Below, in pieces: positions 7,222 to 14,470 of a stretch of DNA of 42,066 nt. Position numbers and translations under genes: made by a program. The DNA is from Undibacterium umbellatum. Lineage in GTDB: Bacteria > Pseudomonadota > Gammaproteobacteria > Burkholderiales > Burkholderiaceae_D. The notes beneath the pieces were generated by a model. That model made no database searches, was not told where the DNA came from, and saw only the letters and a program-made list of their open reading frames with translations. The stretch lies in the NCBI RefSeq assembly GCF_014284125.1, contig NZ_JACOFX010000028.1:1-42066 (forward strand), in the 5' to 3' direction. Within the stretch, counting starts at the first letter, position 1, and every line of letters begins with the position of its first letter.

Positions 7222-8322
7222 TTACACTGCGATTTTTCTTCGGTACCATTCATGGAAGTGCTGCATGCCATCTTCCATGGGGGATTGATAGGGGCCGACT
7301 TCATTGACGCCACGGTCAAACAAAATCTTGCGCCCGGCATCCATGCGCTGACCGATTTCATCATCCTCGACACAGGTTTCCATGTAGGCGGCACGTTCGG
7401 CCTCGATGAATTCGCGTTCGAACAAGACGATCTCTTCAGGATAATAAAACTCGACCACGTTGCGGGTCTTGCCAGTGGCAGTTGGCCACAGGGTCGATAC
7501 CACCAGCACATGCGGATACCATTCAACCATGATGTTGGGATACAGTGTCAGCCAGATCGCGCCGTACTTGGGTGTTTCACCATTGCGGAATTTCAGCACC
7601 TGTTCTTGCCAGCGCTGGTAAGTGGGCGAGCCAGACTTTTGCAAGCCCTTGTGCACGCCCACGGTTTGCACGCTGTAGTCTTCGCCGAATTCCCATTTCA
7701 GGTCGTCGCAAGAGACAAAGCTGCCCAGGCCAGGATGGAAGGGCTCGACATGATAATCTTCCAGATAGACCTCAATAAAAGTCTTCCAGTTGTAATCACA
7801 TTCATGCACTTCGACATGGTCGAGCATATAGTCAGTGAAATCCAGGTCCTGGGTAACACTGAGTTTGGACATGCGTTCCATGACGTTGTAGCCGTTTTGC
7901 TCGAACAGCAGGCCATTCCAGTTTTGCAGCGGTGTACGCTGCAAATTCAGGCAGGGCGTGTCGGCAAAATGCGGCGCACCAATGAGCTCACCTTTTAGGT
8001 CATAGGTCCAGCGATGCAGCGGGCAGACAATATTATTGGTATTGCCGCGCCCATTGAACATCAATGCCTGACGGTGACGACAGACATTCGACATCAGTTC
8101 TATGCCCTGCGCGCTACGCACCAGCATGCGGCCTTCGTTTTCGGCAGCAAGCGTGGCAAAGTCGCCGACATTGGGCACCATGAGTTCATGGCCGACATAA
8201 CGCGGACCAGAATGGAATAAATCTTTGATTTCGCGCTGTAACAGCGTTTCATCAAAATACACGTAAACCGGAAGTTGCGCGTCAGAACGCGCGAGTGTAG
8301 ACAAAGAAGCCAGATCGGACAT
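7222..8322 (-). CDS. Rieske-type aromatic ring-hydroxylating oxygenase, alpha subunit
   Basis: A 366-residue oxygenase component. The N-terminal Rieske domain binds the 2Fe-2S cluster with Cys81-x-His83 and Cys100-x2-His103 (CRHRQALMF ... CPLHRW). The C-terminal catalytic domain has the mononuclear iron site in NWKTFIEVYLEDYHVEPFHPG, His191 and His196 being the likely ligands. The start at ATG 8322 is preceded by GGGGTGGGG; the longer frame has no ribosome site. Such enzymes need electrons from a reductase; none is visible in the window, so the partner must be encoded elsewhere. Substrate unknown: single-component relatives act on quaternary amines, demethylate aromatics or oxidise sterol-like substrates. 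Confidence 0.85.
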   Translation of the reverse strand: MSDLASLSTLARSDAQLPVYVYFDETLLQREIKDLFHSGPRYVGHELMVPNVGDFATLAAENEGRMLVRSAQGIELMSNVCRHRQALMFNGRGNTNNIVCPLHRWTYDLKGELIGAPHFADTPCLNLQRTPLQNWNGLLFEQNGYNVMERMSKLSVTQDLDFTDYMLDHVEVHECDYNWKTFIEVYLEDYHVEPFHPGLGSFVSCDDLKWEFGEDYSVQTVGVHKGLQKSGSPTYQRWQEQVLKFRNGETPKYGAIWLTLYPNIMVEWYPHVLVVSTLWPTATGKTRNVVEFYYPEEIVLFEREFIEAERAAYMETCVEDDEIGQRMDAGRKILFDRGVNEVGPYQSPMEDGMQHFHEWYRRKIAV

Positions 8323-8523
8323 CCCCACCCCCCAAATTAATTTGCACCAACCTAAGAGAGAAAGAATCCACAAAAACCTGTTCCGTAAGGATTTTCAATC
8401 CCAACGAAAATTCAAACGATCAAACGACTTGAAGAGGAAATTTTGGACAGAACCGGGGATTATACCTGAACTTTTAAAAAATGGCCTGAAGTACCAATAA
8501 AATGATATAACCCATCAGAAAAC

Positions 8524-8988
8524 CTAAGGCGTGTTGACATATCTTGCCTGCAACTCACTTTGCAAACGACGCAATGACAAGGCCGATTCATCTGCAATAC
8601 GGCGGCGCAATACCAGGAAATTCAAAATCTTCAGTGCCAGGTTGGGCAACTCATATTGCAGATGTCGTTCAAACAGGGTGCCACCGTTTGCAGTGGCTGA
8701 GAAATGATAGCTGACAGTCAGGCTTGCACCATTATCGACTGCTGCCTGGCCAGTCCAGCGCTGGACGTTGGCGCACTCGGTTACGGTCCAGACCAGGTGC
8801 CCGGTGCGGCCGCCAGCGCGCACATCTTCTTCAAAGCTGGTGCCGGCGCTGGCAATACCGGCATTATTGGTGTATATCTTCAATGAAGATGGATGCCAGT
8901 CCGGCCAGTGGCTGGGTGCGCAGGCATAATCAAATGCTTGCTGGACTGGGACTTGTATCTCTATGGCATTGTAGATATGTGTGCTCAT
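8524..8988 (-). CDS. SRPBCC-family (START-like) ligand-binding protein
   Basis: A 154-residue protein with the polyketide cyclase/dehydrase-like fold: an N-terminal strand leading to VPVQQAFDYACAPSHWPDWHPSS (residues about 13-35; typical of the first helix pair), a central antiparallel sheet, and a long C-terminal helix (ESALSLRRLQSELQARY). The fold encloses a hydrophobic cavity for lipids or aromatic ligands. No catalytic residues can be assigned. It lies between the GntR regulator (33 bases upstream) and the Rieske oxygenase on the same strand, which may hint at a shared hydrophobic substrate. Confidence 0.75.
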   Translation of the reverse strand: MSTHIYNAIEIQVPVQQAFDYACAPSHWPDWHPSSLKIYTNNAGIASAGTSFEEDVRAGGRTGHLVWTVTECANVQRWTGQAAVDNGASLTVSYHFSATANGGTLFERHLQYELPNLALKILNFLVLRRRIADESALSLRRLQSELQARYVNTP

Positions 8989-9020
8989 GGCGTGCTCTGG
9001 TCTCCGTTTTTTAAATCAAT

Positions 9021-9701
9021 CTAACTTCTATCCAGGGCGGCGCGAGTATAAGCTTCAACATTGTCGAGTAGCTTTTCAGTAGCAGCGACGGCTGCATCGG
9101 CATCACCACTGGCAATCGCTTCAGCCAGGTCGGCATGGGTCATGGCGGTGACATGCAGGATGTCTTCAAACTGTGACTGTATCTTCCAGAAGCGGCGTGA
9201 CAAGGCATGCATGCGTTGCAAGGCCGAGACCAGGAATTCATTGCCCGCCACTTCAAACACCAGTTGGTTAAAGGCGCTATCTGTTTGACTGAGAATAAAT
9301 TCATCGGCCTTGCTGGCAGCCACGCGAAATCCATTTGCGAGGACGCGAAACTGGGTGCGCTCGTCCTTGCTGGCTTTGCGGGTGGCAATGCGTATCAAGC
9401 TGCCTTCCATCGCCCGCCTGGCTTCTATCAGGCGCATCTGGCATTGCAGGTCAACTTCACTGACGATCATGCCGCGCCTTGGCAAGATCTTGACCAGCCA
9501 TTCCTGCGCCAGTCTTTGCAAGGCTTCACGCACGGGTGTGCGACCAAGGTCGAGGTATTCACAGAGTTCGCTTTCAGTAATCGCCTGGCCGGGTTTGAGG
9601 TCCAGCGAGACGATGCGCAGTTCCAGCAGACGGTAAGCACGCGCTGCCTGCGATTCATTCTTGATGAGAGGGAAGAGCTTGCTGAATTCTGTTTTATCCA
9701 T
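9021..9701 (-). CDS. GntR-family transcription regulator, FadR/FCD subgroup
   Basis: A 226-residue DNA-binding regulator. The winged helix-turn-helix is at residues about 18-85 (KPGQAITESELCEYLDLGRT, PVREALQRLAQEWLV, then the wing RRGMIVSEV). The FCD effector domain covers about 90-220 with conserved acidic and His positions (FNQLVFEVAGNEFL; HADLAEAIASGDADAA) that usually bind metal and a carboxylate ligand. The typical job is ligand-controlled repression of an adjacent catabolic operon; likely targets are the flanking SRPBCC, Rieske oxygenase and fatty-acid hydroxylase genes, all on the same strand. Only 27 bases separate it from the hydroxylase stop. Confidence 0.85.
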   Translation of the reverse strand: MDKTEFSKLFPLIKNESQAARAYRLLELRIVSLDLKPGQAITESELCEYLDLGRTPVREALQRLAQEWLVKILPRRGMIVSEVDLQCQMRLIEARRAMEGSLIRIATRKASKDERTQFRVLANGFRVAASKADEFILSQTDSAFNQLVFEVAGNEFLVSALQRMHALSRRFWKIQSQFEDILHVTAMTHADLAEAIASGDADAAVAATEKLLDNVEAYTRAALDRS

Positions 9702-9728
9702 GGTCTGCTGTTGTAAGCGATCGTTGTT

Positions 9729-10535
9729 TCATTGTGACTGAGGCAAAACCGTGCCGCTGCCAGGTTCCAACGGTGCTTGCACGTGTGGCACTGGTGGCTC
9801 CATGCCGAGTTCCTGATAACGCCTGACCACTTCAGGTTTCAGGTGTTGCGAGCTATAGCCATTAAAGAGCGTGCCCAGCAAGCTGCGCTGCAAGTCCGAG
9901 GTGCCTAACAGCCAGTCGGCAAAGGGGAAAGTGAGGTTCATATTGTATTCTGTCATCAGCGCCTGGGTGTGGTGCACCATGTGATTGCGGCGCATCGTAT
10001 TCACCAGCGGCAGATGCCTGACCAATGCACTTTCATCGACATGGCAAAGAAAGTGCATGGCCTCATACCAGAGGTAAAAAGCGATAGCCGTGGCAAACAC
10101 AATATAGGCGAGATTGCGCCCTGCCAGTAAGGCGCACAGCAAACCCAGCAAGACGCTTTGGATAGCGATCATGACAAAGGCATAGGCCGGGAAAAAGACG
10201 ATACGATATTCACGCGTGCTGGCCACCCGCATTTCTTCATGAGTGAAGTAATGATGATGCTCTTTGGTATGGCGATGCCAGATGAGTTGTGACAAGCGGT
10301 TCTTGCCGCGTTTGTGCAAGCGGTTTTTATGCACATACCATTCATTGACATTGGCAAACAGCAAGGTGGATGGCACACCCAGCCAGGCCCAGCCCGCCCC
10401 TTGCACCTGGGTCAGGGCAAGGATGATGAGGCTAATGCCAAGCCCGAATACAAACAGGCCATGCAGGACTCCGTGGTAATAAGGGCTGGTGGCAGCCTGA
10501 TACTGGCTGCGAAATACGCGTTGCTTGTCATCCAT
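9729..10535 (-). CDS. fatty acid hydroxylase / sterol desaturase superfamily membrane protein
   Basis: A 268-residue integral membrane di-iron enzyme. Histidine boxes in order: HKNRLHKR (near 68-75), HRHTKEHHHYF (near 87-97), HFLCH and RNHMVHH (near 160-190). Four hydrophobic segments surround them (about 22-60 and 112-158). The family hydroxylates or desaturates lipids using oxygen. It is the promoter-proximal gene of the minus-strand run with the GntR regulator, SRPBCC and Rieske oxygenase genes, which suggests a lipid or hydrophobic-compound oxidation locus. The proline-rich C-terminal tail is probably not structured. Confidence 0.8.
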   Translation of the reverse strand: MDDKQRVFRSQYQAATSPYYHGVLHGLFVFGLGISLIILALTQVQGAGWAWLGVPSTLLFANVNEWYVHKNRLHKRGKNRLSQLIWHRHTKEHHHYFTHEEMRVASTREYRIVFFPAYAFVMIAIQSVLLGLLCALLAGRNLAYIVFATAIAFYLWYEAMHFLCHVDESALVRHLPLVNTMRRNHMVHHTQALMTEYNMNLTFPFADWLLGTSDLQRSLLGTLFNGYSSQHLKPEVVRRYQELGMEPPVPHVQAPLEPGSGTVLPQSQ

Positions 10536-11093
10536 TTCTCACTCCCGGAAAATCCAGATAAATGTAGAACAACTGATATATCACAAGGTCATCATACACA
10601 TTTTCTGGAAATGGCACAGGCATTTTGCCGGACTGTTTTTTTCTTGGCTTCACGGTTTGGTCAACCAGCAAGCCCCGCGCGGGACTGTCGCAACGCTAGC
10701 TTGGAATGAGCAAATCAGACGCAAATCGGAGGGGAATTTGCGGAAAACACATGGACGAGTAGCACAAGAAACTTTGTTGCGAAGAGCCTACAATTTATTC
10801 ACTGTCAAAAACCGCGCCTGCACTTTAGTGAATTTCATCTAAAACTATATCTTTTCCAGGCTTATGCCTGCATCTACAGAGGGAATATAAATGATTTAAC
10901 AATTTTCAGCGCGGCTGCCTGCGCTGAAAAATATCCACATTATTCATTTTCCCCGCCTTTTTATGTTGCATAGCAACTTGCTAATCAAGCGCGGGAAACC
11001 TAGCCTGAGCTTGCCATATCAAGACCCGCTCACAGAAGCAGGCACATAGGCACCGCTGCGTTTCATTTCAACGATAACAATGAAAGAGACAAA
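10536..11093. other. 558-bp divergent intergenic region, no gene supported
   Basis: It separates the divergent hydroxylase (minus) and lipase (plus) genes and should hold both promoters. A 10-bp stem TTTTCAGCGC (10903-10912) with its complement at 10921-10930 and an 8-base loop lies about 160 bases before the lipase start; it may be a 5' leader structure or a terminator against upstream transcription. Short open frames here have no ribosome sites or family features. Confidence 0.4.
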
Positions 11094-12026
11094 ATGAAAA
11101 AACACATGGTGAAGAAAGTAATGATGCTAGTCATGGCCCTGATGGTGTTACCAGCACCGTCCTGGGCGGCAGGTTACACGGAGACAAAATATCCTATCGT
11201 GCTGGTGCACGGCCTGTTCGGGTTCGACAAGATTGGCCCGGTAGATTACTGGTATGGAATTCCCTCAGCCTTGCGCAGCGATGGTGCCAAGGTCTATGTC
11301 ACCCAGGTATCGGCTGCCAACAGCAGTGAAGTCAGGGGTGAACAATTGCTGAGCCAGGTCAAGCAAATCCTGGCTGTCACTGGCGCTGCCAAAGTCAACC
11401 TGATAGGGCATAGCCATGGTGGCCCCACCATACGCTATGTGGCTTCCGTCAGGCCTGATCTGGTGGCGTCGGTCACATCGGTAGGAGGTGTAAATCGGGG
11501 TTCCAAGGTCGCGGACGTGCTGCTGGGGGTAGCTCCGGCAGGTTCGATACCCAATGCAGTGCTGGTCTCCATCACCAATGGCCTGGGACAAATCATCAGC
11601 TTCCTGTCAGGTAGTCCGACTATCCCACAAAACTCACTGGCCGCAGTCAACTCACTGAGCACGGCAGGCACACTGAAGTTCAACGCCAAATACCCAGAAG
11701 GCGTACCAACCTCAGCATGTGGTGAAGGTGCCTACACGGCACGTGGCGTGGCTTACTATTCCTGGAGTGGTGCCAAGCCTTACACCAACATACTGGACAT
11801 ACTGGACCCCGCCCTGGCCCTGACTTCACTGGCATTTGGTGGTGAAAAAAATGACGGACTGGTAGCCAGTTGCGCCACTCATCTGGGCAAGGTGATACGT
11901 GACGACTATGCGATGAACCATGTAGATGAAGTGAACCAGACCATAGGCCTGGTCAACATTTTTGAAACCAATCCGGTCACGCTGTATCGCCAGCACGCCA
12001 ACCGCCTGAAAAATCAGGGTTTATAA
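11094..12026 (+). CDS. lip: secreted triacylglycerol lipase (family I, foldase-dependent)
   Basis: A 310-residue lipase like the Pseudomonas/Burkholderia enzymes. Signal peptide MKKHMVKKVMMLVMALMVL with cleavage near SWA-AG. The mature start has YPIVLVHGLFGFDKI (oxyanion hole), the nucleophile elbow GHSHGG with Ser107, the acid Asp254 in KNDGLV and His276 in MNHVDEVNQ, which also lies by the calcium site. Two cysteines (in CGEG and CATHLG) fit the conserved disulfide. Such lipases cross the inner membrane by Sec, fold in the periplasm with the foldase encoded next door, and leave by type II secretion. GAAAGAGA precedes the ATG. It is followed after 130 bases by its chaperone gene, so the module is complete. 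Confidence 0.92.
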   Translation: MKKHMVKKVMMLVMALMVLPAPSWAAGYTETKYPIVLVHGLFGFDKIGPVDYWYGIPSALRSDGAKVYVTQVSAANSSEVRGEQLLSQVKQILAVTGAAKVNLIGHSHGGPTIRYVASVRPDLVASVTSVGGVNRGSKVADVLLGVAPAGSIPNAVLVSITNGLGQIISFLSGSPTIPQNSLAAVNSLSTAGTLKFNAKYPEGVPTSACGEGAYTARGVAYYSWSGAKPYTNILDILDPALALTSLAFGGEKNDGLVASCATHLGKVIRDDYAMNHVDEVNQTIGLVNIFETNPVTLYRQHANRLKNQGL

Positions 12027-12156
12027 ATCTGCGTTCAAATACTGTTGTTAAAGTGCGGACTTTCATTACATTTTCATGACAAGAAGTAGTAAGCTGATGA
12101 TGCAAGGCAAGTCCGCAAAATAACAGGAAGTACATCTGAAAAAGGAGCGGGAGTCT

Positions 12157-13113
12157 ATGAGAACAGCCAATCTGGCATTTTCCAGCGCGACGGCCCTGGT
12201 CGTCGCGGTTTTTTTTATTTTCACTTCCCTGAAATCCGAAGACCAGCGCGAACCCATCAAATTGCGCAAGGCAGACCATAGCTTTGATTTCGTGCGCTCA
12301 TTTGAAGGCACTACCCAGGATGGCAATCTCAGCCACGATGGTGGCAGCGAATTGCAAGTCAGCGCTGAATTGCGTCTGCTATTCGATTATTATCTTACCG
12401 CCACCGGCGAAAAGAAATTGCCTGAGATACGCGCAGAAATTGAAAGAGTGCTCGATCAAAAACTCAGCGCCAATGCCGCCCTGCAAGCGAAAAATTTGCT
12501 GGGGCGCTATATCCAGTACAAACAGGCACTGGTCAGCGTCGAGGCCAATGCACAAAACATCAGTGCGGGAAAAACCAGCATGGCCACAGCCGCCCGCCAG
12601 CGCTGGTCTGCCATGCAGCAAACCCGTCAGCGTTTTTTCAGTGAAAAAGAAAACCAGGCCATGTTTGGTTTTGATGACGCCTATGACATGGACGCCCTGA
12701 ACCGCATGGATGTCGCCGAAAACGCCAGCCTCAATCCCGAGCAAAAACAGGCGCAACTGCAAGCCCTGGACGATGCCTTGCCCGTGGAACTCAGAGAAGA
12801 AAAGAACGCGCCCTATCAGGTCATCCGCCTGGAAGAACAAGCCAGCAAGCTGCGCGCCAATGGTGCCAGCGATGCCGACATCTATAATATGCGCGCCACC
12901 GCAACCTCAGCAGAAGCAGCCACCAGGCTGGCCGAAGTCGACCGAGAAGAAGCCATCTGGAAAGCCCGCATACAACAATACCAGGAACAAAAAAACAAGC
13001 TGAACACGGAGATGTCCTTCCACAGTGCGACAGAAAAACAGGCGGCGCTTGATCAGGTGCGCAAGCAGTATTTCAATGCGGATGAACAGCGCAGGTTGCC
13101 GGCGTATGAGTGA
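12157..13113 (+). CDS. lif: lipase-specific foldase (Lif/LimA-type steric chaperone)
   Basis: A 318-residue periplasmic chaperone anchored by one N-terminal membrane helix (about residues 6-24, NLAFSSATALVVAVFFIF). The catalytic folding motif RLLFDYYLTATGE (73-85) matches the family signature RxxFDY(F/C)L(S/T)A. Beyond it come helical, Gln/Glu/Ala-rich segments that form the arch clasping the lipase (QRFFSEKENQAMFG near 163-176; DREEAIWKARIQQYQ). The length is close to the roughly 340 of characterised foldases. The ribosome site is GGAGCGGGAG just before ATG. It partners the lipase immediately upstream. Confidence 0.9.
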   Translation: MRTANLAFSSATALVVAVFFIFTSLKSEDQREPIKLRKADHSFDFVRSFEGTTQDGNLSHDGGSELQVSAELRLLFDYYLTATGEKKLPEIRAEIERVLDQKLSANAALQAKNLLGRYIQYKQALVSVEANAQNISAGKTSMATAARQRWSAMQQTRQRFFSEKENQAMFGFDDAYDMDALNRMDVAENASLNPEQKQAQLQALDDALPVELREEKNAPYQVIRLEEQASKLRANGASDADIYNMRATATSAEAATRLAEVDREEAIWKARIQQYQEQKNKLNTEMSFHSATEKQAALDQVRKQYFNADEQRRLPAYE

Positions 13114-13177
13114 GATCATTCACTATTCACATTGAAGCATTCAGCCGGTCAAAGATTGCAGGTGCAACTCCTTTGGT

Positions 13178-13600
13178 TCAGGCATCTGCATATTTCTTTA
13201 GAAAAATAGCTTCATCATTTTGCTTGGAAATATGAAGCAACACCGTGCGCATAAGTTCCACAGTGGGGTGCTTCGCAGTGCCCTTGGCGAATTCAAATAC
13301 ATCTTCCAGATTATCATCCGAAAACCAGTATGTAAGGATGAAGCTATCGTCAGGGATAGGCATATAGTCAAACTGTTCTATATTTGCCCAATCGACAGCA
13401 TCGTCCCACAAAGAGCATTCAGGCCCCCAAGCCAACATGCACAAGCAACCTGAGTTGGCTAGCCACTTGCTGATCATAGAACGCCATTCCGGCGTAACAC
13501 CCGCTTCAATCACGATGACGGCAAGATAGGGCGACAATGCTGAAATGTCGATAGGGTCAGCACCTGGCTTGAGATGCAGATAAATGGGATTATTTTTCAT
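13178..13600 (-). CDS. small cytoplasmic protein of unknown function
   Basis: A 140-residue acidic protein starting at ATG 13600 (MKNNPIYLHLKPGADPIDIS). A longer frame to 13708 overlaps the upstream gene heavily and is rejected. Alternating hydrophobic strands (YLAVIVIEAG), a Trp-rich centre (SGCLCMLAWGPECSLWDDAVDWAN) and an acidic C-terminal helix suggest a compact alpha/beta fold. No known catalytic motif, signal peptide or membrane segment. It follows the exported protein gene by 17 bases on the same strand, so the two are probably cotranscribed. Function not recognised. Confidence 0.55.
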   Translation of the reverse strand: MKNNPIYLHLKPGADPIDISALSPYLAVIVIEAGVTPEWRSMISKWLANSGCLCMLAWGPECSLWDDAVDWANIEQFDYMPIPDDSFILTYWFSDDNLEDVFEFAKGTAKHPTVELMRTVLLHISKQNDEAIFLKKYADA

Positions 13601-13617
13601 GGTAAAGCAATCAAGCC

Positions 13618-14283
13618 TTAACAAGCAGACGGTAAAGACCAGCGCGGCGCTGCTTTGTTGATATTGCCAATCTTCAATGCCGCTTTTCCCTTGATGATAT
13701 CGGCGCAACTGATATCTGCTTCCAGTACATCTTCATTTAGCCAGGATGGGTCAACAAATTGTGCCGTCACCATGACAGGTTCGTTCTTCACTGGAGTGCT
13801 GAGTATGCCTCCGTATCCCTGCCACAATTTTTTCCCGTACAGCTTATAGACTGTCCAGTCTTCACCATCAAGGCCGCTTTGCTGTTCGATAGCGAGAAAT
13901 TTCTTCCCTTTTGGTGACATCAATATCGTATGACCAGCCTTGAAAGTTTTGCCGTCACTATGGCGCAAGATGATGCCACTGAATAATGAATCGACGTTGT
14001 GGCCGATCAGATGTACCTTTAATGCTGCATGATAGCCACAGTAAAACCAGTGTGTGCCTGCCAGCGCTTCATGTGGTGGTTTGTCGACAAACTGTTTCCT
14101 GCCTTTGGCATGCTTCACTTCCAACGTGTGTTCTTCAAGCCTGCGTACTTTTGCTGGATTTTGCTGCATCAGTTCATACTCGACTTCAGGGTAAAGCATG
14201 GCTTTGTGGCAGCTCAATCGCTGGTTTGCTGCATGGGAATCGCTTACCCATAATGCAGCGATAAGAAGGAGAAAGAATTTCAT
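13618..14283 (-). CDS. exported protein of unknown function
   Basis: A 221-residue protein with a clear signal peptide (MKFFLLLIAALWVSDSHA, cleavage before ANQ). The mature part has four cysteines (CHKAML, FYCGYH, ISCAD and a C-terminal SAC), compatible with two disulfides, and a run of predicted beta strands (TILMSPKGKKFLAIEQ, WTVYKLYGKKLWQGYGG). No family recognised. It is the first gene of a likely two-gene unit with the cytoplasmic protein at 13178-13600. Confidence 0.55.
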   Translation of the reverse strand: MKFFLLLIAALWVSDSHAANQRLSCHKAMLYPEVEYELMQQNPAKVRRLEEHTLEVKHAKGRKQFVDKPPHEALAGTHWFYCGYHAALKVHLIGHNVDSLFSGIILRHSDGKTFKAGHTILMSPKGKKFLAIEQQSGLDGEDWTVYKLYGKKLWQGYGGILSTPVKNEPVMVTAQFVDPSWLNEDVLEADISCADIIKGKAALKIGNINKAAPRWSLPSAC

Positions 14284-14470
14284 ATTGAAAAAGTAAAATA
14301 CAAAGCTGCTGTGTCGCCCTGCGTTCAGATAAGTAGATAGCCCTTAGAGGGTACTTTAAGACAGGAATTGAAGAGATGCTGAGTTTGCCATGTTGAGTAG
14401 TTACTAACAAGGCAATGCACGCTGGGGCAGCAGATATTTTTAGCCTGAGGGGGCTATGTCAGGGTGAAAA

